Positions 1 through 8,446 of a stretch of DNA of 64,000 bases are shown one piece after another. Every line of letters begins with the position of its first letter. The first letter of the stretch is position 1. This DNA comes from Pontimicrobium aquaticum. GTDB lineage: Bacteria > Bacteroidota > Bacteroidia > Flavobacteriales > Flavobacteriaceae. The notes beneath the pieces were generated by a model. It saw nothing but the letters and a program-made list of their open reading frames with translations. It was not told the DNA's origin and made no database searches. The stretch covers positions 1 through 64,000 of the forward strand of contig NZ_SUPL01000008.1 of NCBI RefSeq assembly GCF_005047595.1, given 5' to 3'. A program made the translations under genes and the position numbers.

Positions 1-184
1 TTCCTGATAGGTTGACAATACACAAAATCCAGTCAATCCTTAATCTAAACGAACAATTTTTTCTGATACGATATTCCGAAAACCGAAGTTGAATGTCAAA
101 AAGTAACTCCGATGGCATACAACTCGTTATATAATAACTTTTATTACATTTATACGGATGAATAGATGGGATAAAACAAGTTTT

Positions 185-433
185 CTAGTTTTGTTTATCT
201 ATTTCAATCTCAAAATCTAATAATTCTTTTGGTTCCAGATTTAAACCTTGCGAGATTTTTAATAAAGTTCTAAAAGTGATATTGGTTTTACCTTTTTCTA
301 TTTTACTAAAATCACTAGGATCGATATCACATAGAGCATCCATCTCTTCAAGAGTATAGTTTTTGTTCTCCCGCAGCTCTTTTACCTTTTTGCCGAATGT
401 GCCCAAAAATTTATTTAATTCATCAACATTCAT
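185..433 (-). CDS. Small XRE/Cro-type HTH transcriptional regulator
   Basis: An 82-residue protein that is almost entirely one helix-turn-helix domain (about residues 12-72). It shows the usual pattern: an N-terminal helix with KELRENKNYTLEEM, the recognition region with DPSDFSKIEKGKTN, and a closing helix around LLKISQGLNLEP. This family binds DNA as dimers and often represses its own gene. No toxin partner or second domain is visible. It is the leftmost gene and is transcribed away from the SusC locus. A perfect 18-base palindrome lies 46-63 bases upstream of its start codon and is a reasonable operator candidate. The target genes are unknown. The HTH call is firm; the regulatory role is inferred. 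Confidence 0.85.
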   Translation of the reverse strand: MNVDELNKFLGTFGKKVKELRENKNYTLEEMDALCDIDPSDFSKIEKGKTNITFRTLLKISQGLNLEPKELLDFEIEIDKQN

Positions 434-478
434 CGCTTAATATTTTAAGTCAAGTTGATATTTATTCAAAAAACTTCT

Positions 479-496
479 TTGGGGATATATCCCCAA
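479..496. promoter_or_regulatory. Perfect 18-bp palindrome, possible operator
   Basis: The two halves TTGGGGATA and TATCCCCAA form a perfect palindrome with no spacer. It sits between the start of the HTH regulator (minus strand) and the 6S-like RNA promoter (plus strand), in otherwise very AT-rich DNA. Its position and symmetry suit a dimeric HTH repressor. The link to that regulator is inferred from proximity only. Confidence 0.45.
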
Positions 497-531
497 TTTG
501 TATTTTTTTCTTATATTAGCTTCCAATAACA

Positions 532-539
532 TATATTTG
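532..539 (+). promoter_or_regulatory. Candidate -7 promoter element (TATATTTG)
   Basis: TATATTTG matches the Bacteroidota -7 consensus TAnnTTTG exactly. A start near 546 would place the rod-shaped RNA at 584-688 about 40 bases into the transcript. A TTTG occurs at 497-500, but it is 31 bases upstream, too far for a normal -33 element, so only the -7 box is claimed. Confidence 0.4.
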
Positions 540-583
540 CGATTCTTCGTATAAAAAATATTTGAAGCTGTCGCTTTGAGTCT

Positions 584-688
584 CTGTTAGAAAACTGGTA
601 ATTTTTGCAACGAGATGATAAGTAGATTGGCTCACGACCTAGGCGTGAGCTCTCTTATCGTTGCACGGTATACCAGTACCCCTAACAG
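584..688 (+). ncRNA. Rod-shaped structured RNA, candidate 6S-Flavo RNA
   Basis: About 105 bases fold on themselves through nested perfect arms. CTGTTAG (584-590) pairs with CTAACAG (682-688). ACTGGTA (594-600) pairs with TACCAGT (671-677). TGCAAC plus GATAAG (606-622, five-base bulge) pairs with CTTATCGTTGCA (654-665). GCTCACG (630-636) pairs with CGTGAGC (644-650), closed by a short loop. The result is one unbranched rod with internal loops, the shape of bacterial 6S RNA. The internal loop at 599-607 contains TA, three bases, then TTTG, close to the flavobacterial -7 promoter box, as expected if the RNA mimics an open promoter. The 6S-Flavo family is known from flavobacteria at about this length. 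I could not compare with its covariance model, so the family name is an inference from shape. Strand is chosen from the upstream -7 box. Confidence 0.5.
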
Positions 689-1237
689 GTAAGTTGAGTT
701 TCACGCTTTTTTGCGTCTATACATTTTAGCATAAACTTCACTTCTCTTAGCATCGTTTTCGTTTTTTTAGAATAGCAAACATGGTTTTAAACTTTAATTA
801 GAATGCAACACACATTTTGTAGAACAAAATTTAAAGTGCCTATTCAACAGTTTCACGAGTTGGAAGTTTCTGTGTTAGACATTCTCTTCAAGAAAAAACC
901 AAAAGGCCCGATATAGGCATTTTTGTTATGGGATTGACGTTACACACCATTTTCGGATTACGCAATTCACTTTTTATCCCATAATCCACGATTCATCATT
1001 TTTAGGTATCCGAACCAAGGACGTATTAATAGCTTAATACAACAGTGCAATTTAGCCTTGGAGAGACTCTGTTTTGAATAGGTTGATAACTACTTTAAAA
1101 CATAACAGAGTTCATCTAAGGTTAAAGAGCACACCATTAACATTTTAACTAATAAAATAAAAACTTGCCTATGATTAAACACTAAAAAACAACAAAACCT
1201 CCTAATTAACTTTTGCACGGTTCATAGGAGGCTTGTA
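689..1237. other. Gene-free leader region with several inverted repeats upstream of susC
   Basis: No supported gene lies here. A 37-codon reading frame (803-916, plus) has no recognisable relatives and is not called. Three structures are visible. TTATGGGAT (926-934) pairs with ATCCCATAA (976-984). A hairpin is formed by ACTCTGTT (1066-1073) with AACAGAGT (1104-1111), flanked by CCTT/AAGG at 1057-1060 and 1118-1121. CCTCCTA (1198-1204) pairs with TAGGAGG (1225-1231). The 11-mer ATGATTAAACA occurs twice, at 1171-1181 and 1238-1248. A weak terminator-like element lies around 901-925. Taken together this looks like a long structured 5' region of the SusC messenger, but no promoter was identified. 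Confidence 0.4.
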
Positions 1238-1279
1238 ATGATTAAACAAATTAATGTTCAACTTAATTCAAAATTATGA
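1238..1279 (+). CDS. Possible 13-residue leader peptide coupled to susC
   Basis: The frame starts ATG ATT AAA and ends in a TGA that shares an ATGA overlap with the SusC start codon at 1276. An AGGAGG lies 6 bases upstream of its ATG, an ideal Shine-Dalgarno sequence, which is unusual because genes in this phylum rarely rely on one. That same AGGAGG is one arm of the hairpin CCTCCTA/TAGGAGG, so it could be hidden when the RNA folds. Translation of the peptide followed by re-initiation at SusC would be a simple coupling mechanism. Expression is not shown; the reading is inferred from spacing and overlap. Confidence 0.3.
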   Translation: MIKQINVQLNSKL

Positions 1280-4200
1280 AAAATAATTATATAAGTAAGG
1301 GTAGGCGTCTCCTATTCTATACTTTTTGTTTTGCACTTACCCCATATTTTACAAACACCTTAAACGCCAAAAATGTTTTGGATTTGCATGTTTCTAATAA
1401 ATTCAACATTCAACAGAATGAAGTTTATGGAACTATAACAGACACATCAGGAATGCCTATAGTTGGTGTTCACGTATTTTTACAAGGAACCAAACATGGT
1501 GTGGTTTCGAATATAGACGGTCAATTTACAATCAAAGCCCAAAAAGATGATATTCTCGTTTTTTCTGCAATTGGTTTTATAAGTAAAACTGTTACCGTAA
1601 ATGATATTGGAGAGCTCAATATTCAACTTCTGGAAGATGTCACTCAACTCAATGCTGTTACGCTTAATGCGGGATATTATTCTGTAAAAGAAAAGGAGCG
1701 TACTGGTAATATTGCAAAAATTAGTGGTGTTACTATAGAGAAACAACCCGTGATTAATCCTATGGCGGCAATGCAGGGACATATGTCAGGTGTAAATATT
1801 GTACAAAATACAGGTGTTCCTGGAGGAGGTTATAATATCGATATTCGGGGTAAAAATTTCATAAACGGAATAACCGATCCTTTATTTATTATAGACGGCG
1901 TGCCTTTTAGCTCACAATCCTTGGGATCGGTAGATGTTTCTGGTCAGATAAATGGAGGGAATATAAGTCCTTTGAATGCCATAGATCCAGCAAGTATTGA
2001 AAGTATTGAAGTATTAAAGGATGCTGACGCTACAGCTATTTATGGGGCTAGAGCGGCAAATGGTGTGGTACTTATTACGACCAAAAGGGGTAAAGTTGGT
2101 AAAACCCAATTCAAAGCAAATTTGAGCAGCACAATTGGTCAAGTCTCTAACTTTTTGGAATTGATGAACACCGAACAGTATTTGGAAGTACGAAGAGAAG
2201 GAATTACAAATGATGGTTTTGGTCCCTTTCTGGATAATCCGGCATTCGATTTTATTTGGCCGGATATTAAATCTTGGGACAATACACGCTACACCAATTG
2301 GCAAAAGGAATTAATTGGAGGAACAGCGTATCGTAATAACGCACATTTATCGGTATCTGGAGGAAGTACCCAAACGAAGTTCTTAATTAGTGGTACATAC
2401 CAAAAAGAAACAACGGTATTTCCTGGAGACGCCAATTATAAAAAGGCGTCAGTACATAATAATATAAATCATCAATCCAATGATAACCGATTTAAAATAA
2501 ATTTGTCCACAATTTATACCAACGAGAAAAATTTATTACCCAGGTCAGACTTTACTAACTTGGCATATACTCTAGAGCCCAATGCACCTAGGATATATGA
2601 TGATGAGGGTAATTTAAACTGGGAGGGTAATACTTGGAATAACCCTTTGGCTTCCCTTGAAGAAATTTATCAAGTAAAAATTAATACCCTAATTACTAAT
2701 GCAGGAGTGTCCTATAAGGTATTTCCAAATCTGGAAATAAAAACCAATTTAGGTTTCAATACATATGATTTGGAATCCTATAGGACATTACCAAGTGTGG
2801 CTAGAAACCCAAGCCTTGGTTTTACACCTCAAAATTATTCATCCATAACTACAAACAACTCTAAAAGACAATCTTGGATTTTAGAACCACAATTGAATTG
2901 GAATAAACAATGGGATAATGCAAAACTCGAAATATTATTAGGATCAACGTTTCAAAGAGAGAATACCGAGCAATTTGTCCAAAAGGGAACTGGTTTTCCG
3001 AATAATAGTTTAATTCTTAATCTATCAGCAGCAGAAACATTAGAAGTTATAAATGATATGGATAGCGAGTATAGCTATCAAGCATTCTTCGGGCGAGTAA
3101 ACTTGAATTGGAACGACAAATACATTCTTAATCTTACTGGGCGTAGAGATGGATCCTCCAGATTTGGTCCAGATAGAAAGTTTGGAAATTTTGGAGCGGT
3201 TGGAGTTGCTTGGCTTTTTTCAGAAGAGAATATTTTTAACGATAGTCCCATTTTGAGTTTTGGGAAACTACGTGGTAGTTTCGGTACTACTGGAAGTGAT
3301 AATATTGGTGATTACAAATTTCTTGATACTTATAACGTCACAGGGTTTGATTATGATGGTACGACAATATTGGAACCTACGGGAATTTTTAATCCTCTCT
3401 TCGGTTGGGAAGCGAACAAAAAATTAGAAGCTGCTATAGAGCTTGGGTTTTTCAATGATCGCTTGCTCTTGAATACATCTTGGTACCAAAATCGCTCTTC
3501 AAATCAGCTTATTGGTATTCCATTGGCTGCGACAACTGGCTTTCCTGAACTAACGGGTAACTTTGATGCTACCGTCGAGAATACTGGTTTTGAGGTGGAT
3601 TTACGCACCGTAAATATCAAAAAGAAGAATTTTAAATGGACTACAACATTTAACATTACAGTACCAAAAAATAAATTATTGAAATTCGACGGTCTGGAAA
3701 ATTCCACATTTGCTAATAGATTTGTAATAGGAAAACCTACTACCATAGTAAAGCTCTACAACGCTCTAGGTGTAAATCCAGACACTGGAAAATATGAGTT
3801 TGAAGATTATAATAATGATGGTAGTATTAGTAGTTCAGACGACAGGCAATGGGTTGAAGATTTGGCTCCTAAATTTTATGGAGGCCTTGGAAATACTTTA
3901 AGCTATAAAAATTTAACCTTTGATTTTTTCTTTCAGTTCAAAAAACAAAAAGCATTTAATGAACTGGCTTTTAGTGCAACTCCAGGATTTAGAGGCAATG
4001 CTCCTGTACGATTACTGGATCGTTGGAAACAACCTGGAGACTCAAATCCAATTCAAATGGCCACTGGAGGATTGTCTTTTGGTGAAGACACTGATGGGCT
4101 TCAAAGAAGAAGTAATGCAGCTATATCTGATGCTTCCTTTATCAGGCTGAGAAATGTATCATTAAATTATAGAGTTCCCACAATAGACAAGGGGCTTGAT

Positions 4201-4332
4201 ATAAATGTGTATTTGCAAGGACAAAACCTGTTGACTTTTACAAAGTACAAAGGTCCAGATCCAGAACAACCTTCAAATACCAGATTACCACAGTTGCGAC
4301 AAATTTCCCTTGGACTTCAAATAGGGTTTTAA
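1276..4332 (+). CDS. SusC/RagA-type TonB-dependent outer-membrane transporter
   Basis: A 1018-residue SusC-family outer-membrane transporter, which moves substrates delivered by its SusD partner across the outer membrane using TonB energy. A signal peptide occupies about residues 1-31. A carboxypeptidase-regulatory-like domain follows at about 48-120 (from VYGTITDTSG). The plug domain is about 135-275, with LFIIDGVPF near 205 and the SusC-typical ESIEVLKDADATAIYGARAA. The rest is a beta-barrel ending in an aromatic residue (QIGF), the usual barrel-assembly signal. SusD follows after 16 bases and a secreted metalloprotease after that. The substrate is unknown. With no glycoside hydrolase nearby and a protease in the cluster, peptide rather than glycan uptake is possible, but this is inference. 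Confidence 0.95.
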   Translation: MKNNYISKGRRLLFYTFCFALTPYFTNTLNAKNVLDLHVSNKFNIQQNEVYGTITDTSGMPIVGVHVFLQGTKHGVVSNIDGQFTIKAQKDDILVFSAIGFISKTVTVNDIGELNIQLLEDVTQLNAVTLNAGYYSVKEKERTGNIAKISGVTIEKQPVINPMAAMQGHMSGVNIVQNTGVPGGGYNIDIRGKNFINGITDPLFIIDGVPFSSQSLGSVDVSGQINGGNISPLNAIDPASIESIEVLKDADATAIYGARAANGVVLITTKRGKVGKTQFKANLSSTIGQVSNFLELMNTEQYLEVRREGITNDGFGPFLDNPAFDFIWPDIKSWDNTRYTNWQKELIGGTAYRNNAHLSVSGGSTQTKFLISGTYQKETTVFPGDANYKKASVHNNINHQSNDNRFKINLSTIYTNEKNLLPRSDFTNLAYTLEPNAPRIYDDEGNLNWEGNTWNNPLASLEEIYQVKINTLITNAGVSYKVFPNLEIKTNLGFNTYDLESYRTLPSVARNPSLGFTPQNYSSITTNNSKRQSWILEPQLNWNKQWDNAKLEILLGSTFQRENTEQFVQKGTGFPNNSLILNLSAAETLEVINDMDSEYSYQAFFGRVNLNWNDKYILNLTGRRDGSSRFGPDRKFGNFGAVGVAWLFSEENIFNDSPILSFGKLRGSFGTTGSDNIGDYKFLDTYNVTGFDYDGTTILEPTGIFNPLFGWEANKKLEAAIELGFFNDRLLLNTSWYQNRSSNQLIGIPLAATTGFPELTGNFDATVENTGFEVDLRTVNIKKKNFKWTTTFNITVPKNKLLKFDGLENSTFANRFVIGKPTTIVKLYNALGVNPDTGKYEFEDYNNDGSISSSDDRQWVEDLAPKFYGGLGNTLSYKNLTFDFFFQFKKQKAFNELAFSATPGFRGNAPVRLLDRWKQPGDSNPIQMATGGLSFGEDTDGLQRRSNAAISDASFIRLRNVSLNYRVPTIDKGLDINVYLQGQNLLTFTKYKGPDPEQPSNTRLPQLRQISLGLQIGF

Positions 4333-4348
4333 TTTAATACTTAAAATT

Positions 4349-5779
4349 ATGAAATATATAGAATACACGAAAAATAAAAGAAGCTCATGGTTTACTATTT
4401 CTTTAATAAGAAATAAAATATTAATGAGGTTATCACTATGCTTATTGTTAATTGGGTTAATATCATGTTCAGATTTTGTAGAAGTTGACCCACCAAAAAA
4501 TATACTGATTTCAGAAACGGTTTTTAATGACCCTGCAACGGTTGAATCTGCCTTGGCAAATGTGTACTTTCAAATGCGTGAACAAGGTATGATTTCAGGA
4601 AATTTCGGTTTAACTACCTTAATGGGCATTTATAGTGATGAGTTAGATTATTATGGTTTCGATCAGAATTCATCCGAATTATATCATCATAATGTAACTA
4701 CTTCTAACCCAAATATTATGGGTTGGTGGAGTAATGCTTATAGTCTAATATACGCTGCCAATGATATTATTGATGGAGTAGAAAATTCAAACACATTAAA
4801 TCTAGGCGAAAAAGAACGTTTTAAGGGGCAAGCCCTTTTTGTTCGTGCATATGTTCATAGTCTATTGGTTTCTTTATATGGGGATATTCCCTATATAACT
4901 ACTACCAATTATTTAGAGAACAATTCTGTAAGTCGAGAACCTCTAAATGTTGTATTTGATAATATAATATCGGATCTTAGAAATGCTATAACGCTTTTGG
5001 AGAATACAGATGTAATAGGTGAAAAAGTATTGCCAAATGAATATGCGGTGAAAGCCTTATTGGCAAGGATATATTTATACACTGAAAACTGGGAGATGGC
5101 AGCGTCACTGTCAACAGAACTCATAGACGCCCATAATTTAGAGTCAGATTTAAATGATGTTTTTCTTAAAGAATCTAGTGAAACACTATGGCAGTTAAAG
5201 TCAGGTGATAACCCAAGAAATACTCATGAAGCCAATCAGCTAATTATTCAGTTTATACCAGGACAACAATATGCTTTAACAAATGAATTGTTAGCTGCTT
5301 TTGAACCTGGAGATTTACGTTTAGAAAATTGGACGAGCAGTACAACTAGTACAGATGGTACCATTACCTTGCACTTTGCTCATAAATACAAAGCAACTTT
5401 AGCTGAAATGGAGCCAAAGGAATATTCCATTGTTTTTCGATTAGCCGAACAATATTTAATACGTGCCGAAGCAAGAGCGAAGCTCGGTAATATTGTTGGC
5501 GCTCAACAGGACCTAAATACTATAAGGAATCGGGCAGGTTTGTCAAATACATTGGCTAACACAACTAGCGATTTGTTGGACGCAATTTTACAGGAACGAC
5601 GAGTAGAATTATTTACAGAGCAAGGCCATCGCTGGTTTGATTTAAAACGAACTGATAATGCAGAATCAGTTTTAAGTTCTGTAAAGCCTAATTGGAAATC
5701 TACTGATGTGTTATTTCCAATTCCTGAGGCCGAAATAGAGATTAATCCCAATTTATTACCTCAAAATTCCGGTTACTAA
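4349..5779 (+). CDS. SusD/RagB-type surface lipoprotein
   Basis: A 476-residue partner of the SusC protein just upstream; SusD proteins cap the SusC barrel on the cell surface and bind substrate. The signal peptide ends in a lipobox (LIGLISC), so Cys40 would be lipidated if the first ATG is used. An internal ATG at 4424 would give a more ordinary 14-residue signal before the same cysteine, so the start is uncertain. Family hallmarks are the TPR-like segment near residues 365-390 (EQYLIRAEARAKLG), the motif RWFDLKR near 428, and the closing segment LFPIPEAEI with NPNLLPQNSGY typical of SusD C-termini. It is almost certainly cotranscribed with SusC. Confidence 0.95.
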   Translation: MKYIEYTKNKRSSWFTISLIRNKILMRLSLCLLLIGLISCSDFVEVDPPKNILISETVFNDPATVESALANVYFQMREQGMISGNFGLTTLMGIYSDELDYYGFDQNSSELYHHNVTTSNPNIMGWWSNAYSLIYAANDIIDGVENSNTLNLGEKERFKGQALFVRAYVHSLLVSLYGDIPYITTTNYLENNSVSREPLNVVFDNIISDLRNAITLLENTDVIGEKVLPNEYAVKALLARIYLYTENWEMAASLSTELIDAHNLESDLNDVFLKESSETLWQLKSGDNPRNTHEANQLIIQFIPGQQYALTNELLAAFEPGDLRLENWTSSTTSTDGTITLHFAHKYKATLAEMEPKEYSIVFRLAEQYLIRAEARAKLGNIVGAQQDLNTIRNRAGLSNTLANTTSDLLDAILQERRVELFTEQGHRWFDLKRTDNAESVLSSVKPNWKSTDVLFPIPEAEIEINPNLLPQNSGY

Positions 5780-5804
5780 ATAGACATAGATACTGTGTTG
5801 GCTA

Positions 5805-5824
5805 ATTCTCCCAACTGGGAGAAT
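5805..5824 (+). promoter_or_regulatory. Intergenic hairpin between susD and the metalloprotease gene
   Basis: ATTCTCCC and GGGAGAAT form an 8-bp perfect stem around the tetraloop AACT in the 79-base gap after SusD. No run of T follows, so it is not a standard terminator. It could act as an RNA processing or stability element that sets the ratio of SusCD to protease, or as a weak attenuator. Confidence 0.4.
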
Positions 5825-5858
5825 AGTCGACAAATGAATCTTCTTAAAAAATAATGCT

Positions 5859-8147
5859 ATGAAGAATTTCATGATAATATGGTTTTTGACAATCAACGCT
5901 TTTGGGTTTTCTAAGAACTTTAATAATAAAACAACACTTAATGAGGGAGACAAAACGGAAGTATTTTTAACCTCATTTGTAAAAGATGATCAGCTCTTTT
6001 TGAATATACCGGATCAGATTTTAGAAAAACCAATGATGTTTGTGAGACATGATCAAAGTTTTGATTATAAATATTTACAGGTTGTTTGGTCGTTATCTAA
6101 AGATAAAATCTTGTTAAAAGTCCCAAGGATACAATCAAAAGCGGGGACAATAATTCCTTTGGAGAACAGTCCATCTCTTCAAGAAAATATACTGGCTGTA
6201 TTTCCGATAGACAAAAAAAGCAATAGTTGGAAAAGTAACTGTATAAACATTACAAATTTAATTTTGAAAGAAGAGATACAGTGGACTCCTAGTTTTAGTG
6301 AGATCATAGTGCCGAAACTGTCTTTTATTCAAGATGTAAAGAACTTGAACAACGAGGTTATTATTAAATCGAATAGAGGTTTGGTTAGGAATAATTCTAA
6401 GGTGTCAGTGCCTGTATATTTTGGTTTTTATGCTTTGCCCCCAGTAATGGAGGCTAGGCGATTTGATTATCGTATGGGTTTTTTTAACGAAGAAAAAAGT
6501 AGCATTAGTTATGATACCAAAAATAGTATAGCAAGTATAACTAGATGGAGGTTAGAGAAAAAGTATAAAAACAAGGACGTTAGCGTACCAATTAATCCCA
6601 TAACTTTTGTTATTTCCCCTAAAATTCCGAAAAAATGGAGACCCTATGTTAAGTTGGGTATAGAAGAGTGGTTGCCAGCATTTGAATCGGCAGGTTTTAA
6701 AAATGCATTAGTTGTCAAAGAAGTTGAGACATTAAATAATTGGGATAATCACAGTTTAAATAACTCAATTGTACGATGGGGAAATAATCGAAATGTTAGA
6801 GGTTCAGAAAGTAATAAAGCTTCCACTATTTCTGAATTAGTTGACCTTAGATCAGGTGAAATTTTGAAATCGGATATACTGATTCGCACTTCTTATCAAA
6901 GCCTTGCAGACGGTTACTTTATTAGATGTGCTCCATTGGATAAACGTGCTCTTGAATACCCGTTTCCAGATGATCTAATGGGGGAATTAATCCAGTCTTT
7001 GGTGGCTCATGAAGCTGGTCACGCCTTTGGTATAATGGATAACAACTATGGAGAGTACAGTTATCCTTTTGAAAAAATGAGAGACAAAGCATGGTTGGAA
7101 AATATGGGGCATACCCCGAGTATAATGACCTATGCTAGGCATAATAACATAGTCCAACCGGAGGATAGTATTCCTCCATCATTATTAATACAAAAAGTTG
7201 GTCCAACAGATTTTTATAACATTCAATGGGCCTATACATCATTTCCAAATGTAAGCTCATCTCATGAGAAGGAAATTGAATTAGAAAGAATTATAAGATT
7301 GCAAGATTCCATTACATGGTATAGATACAATAGTAGTCAAAACGAAATAATTGGGCCGGCATCCACAAATGAGGTCGTCGAGGATAATGACCCAGTAAAA
7401 AGTACCAAAATGGCATTAAAGAATTTAAAACGTGTAATTGAACTTCTTCCCAAAGTCAACGCAGACCAAAAGGACAATGCGAGATTGGAACGGCTTTATG
7501 AAGAATCCTTAGATCTATGGTATCATCATATGAGACATGTTGTTTCGCTTATAGGGGGATATGATATACACCATAAGTCTATAAGTCAAGGTGGAAGTAT
7601 ATATACTCCAATTGCTCTAGAGCTTCAAGAAGAAGCAATCGATTTTTTGATTTCGAGTGCGTTTAGTCCTCCAAAATGGTTGGTGAATCCAGAGTTTGCC
7701 TCAAAAATTAATTACTCAACCTATCCTGATAAGATATTGGAATATCAACAAAAGCTATTGTTGGAACTATTAAGGTCACAAAGGATGAAAAGGTTTGAGC
7801 AAATGGAAAAAACGAAGGGATATGAAGGTGTCTCAAAAAAGTATATATCACGATTTCAACTAGGGTTATTTAAAGAATTATATGATAAGGTGATAGTTGT
7901 AGATCCAAGAAAACAGGAAATTCAAAGTACTTATATCGATAAGTTGATTTGGATTATTTCAGAGGATCGAGTGAATTTTAACTCTAATAAAAAAATGCAT
8001 ACCTACACTGATTATTCTAGAGGAATTTTTATGAGTCAATTAATGTCTTTAAAAAAGAATATTGAAAAGAAACTGAAAAAAAACAAAGGCGAAGTATCTG
8101 TAGGGCATTGGAAATTATGTCTTAATAAATTAAAGAAGGTGTTGTAA
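5859..8147 (+). CDS. Secreted zinc-dependent metalloprotease (DUF4953/DUF5117-type)
   Basis: A 762-residue protein of the Bacteroidota zincin family usually carrying DUF5117/DUF5118 and DUF4953. It has a short N-terminal hydrophobic signal. The zinc site is HEAGHAFGIMDN, with His384, Glu385 and His388, followed by a Met-turn SIMTYA at Met423 and the family-typical PTDFYNIQWAY segment. In metzincins the third zinc ligand comes three residues after the glycine (HExxHxxGxxH/D); here that residue is Asp394. Most relatives I know have His at this place (as in GLRHN), so this copy is a variant, perhaps snapalysin-like. It follows SusCD in the same direction after 79 bases, suggesting a uptake-plus-proteolysis unit. 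The natural substrate is unknown. Confidence 0.85.
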   Translation: MKNFMIIWFLTINAFGFSKNFNNKTTLNEGDKTEVFLTSFVKDDQLFLNIPDQILEKPMMFVRHDQSFDYKYLQVVWSLSKDKILLKVPRIQSKAGTIIPLENSPSLQENILAVFPIDKKSNSWKSNCINITNLILKEEIQWTPSFSEIIVPKLSFIQDVKNLNNEVIIKSNRGLVRNNSKVSVPVYFGFYALPPVMEARRFDYRMGFFNEEKSSISYDTKNSIASITRWRLEKKYKNKDVSVPINPITFVISPKIPKKWRPYVKLGIEEWLPAFESAGFKNALVVKEVETLNNWDNHSLNNSIVRWGNNRNVRGSESNKASTISELVDLRSGEILKSDILIRTSYQSLADGYFIRCAPLDKRALEYPFPDDLMGELIQSLVAHEAGHAFGIMDNNYGEYSYPFEKMRDKAWLENMGHTPSIMTYARHNNIVQPEDSIPPSLLIQKVGPTDFYNIQWAYTSFPNVSSSHEKEIELERIIRLQDSITWYRYNSSQNEIIGPASTNEVVEDNDPVKSTKMALKNLKRVIELLPKVNADQKDNARLERLYEESLDLWYHHMRHVVSLIGGYDIHHKSISQGGSIYTPIALELQEEAIDFLISSAFSPPKWLVNPEFASKINYSTYPDKILEYQQKLLLELLRSQRMKRFEQMEKTKGYEGVSKKYISRFQLGLFKELYDKVIVVDPRKQEIQSTYIDKLIWIISEDRVNFNSNKKMHTYTDYSRGIFMSQLMSLKKNIEKKLKKNKGEVSVGHWKLCLNKLKKVL

Positions 8148-8256
8148 GTATTAAGGATTCGGGAGTGTCCAACTCATTTGGACGAACTCAAAAAAATAGG
8201 AAGCTGTTGAATATTGCTTGCCTATGTTTTTAATTTTATTTTTTGAATTAGTCAGG

Positions 8257-8286
8257 AAAAGGTGTCTTTTATTAAGACACCTTTTT
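8257..8286. terminator. Terminator between the metalloprotease gene and the DUF6520-like remnant
   Basis: AAAAGGTGTCTT and AAGACACCTTTT form a strong stem with a five-base loop, flanked by A and T runs on both sides. It can therefore stop transcription in either direction: after the metalloprotease on the plus strand and after the small remnant on the minus strand. Confidence 0.8.
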
Positions 8287-8305
8287 GCATTGTCCAGCCA
8301 ATTGT

Positions 8306-8446
8306 TTATTGTCTTTCGAACAACGGGATACTCAATCCTTGATCGTCAAACACATCGAATCCGTTATATTTACATGTTATGGATCCTTGTGTTGGACAGT
8401 TGGTCCCTCCAGGAACTAACGTGGCACCTAAGATTGCGATTCGGTG
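8306..8446 (-). pseudogene. C-terminal fragment of a small secreted protein, DUF6520-like
   Basis: An open stretch of 46 codons with no start codon, bounded upstream by an in-frame TGA at 8447-8449 and closed by a normal TAA. It includes LVPGGTNCPTQG, then TCKYNGFDV and the tail IPLFERQ. The pattern of paired cysteines and a closing PLF-R tail resembles my memory of the C-terminus of DUF6520, a family of about 80-90-residue exported Bacteroidota proteins. A full-length gene would need about 110 more bases upstream and would run into the tmRNA terminator and gene, so the N-terminal half is missing. It is followed by a proper terminator, as a former gene would be. The family assignment is tentative; that it is coding-derived is more likely than not. 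Confidence 0.45.

Noticed and set aside
584-688. Integron attC recombination site
   Set aside because: The structure is attC-like in size and bulges, but the outer arms run GTTAG...CTAAC, the reverse of the required order (YYYAAC...GTTRRR). There is also no integrase or cassette array nearby.
803-916. 37-codon plus-strand ORF in the susC leader
   Set aside because: It has a start and stop but no recognisable features, no promoter box and no homologue that I can recall, so it was left as part of the intergenic region.
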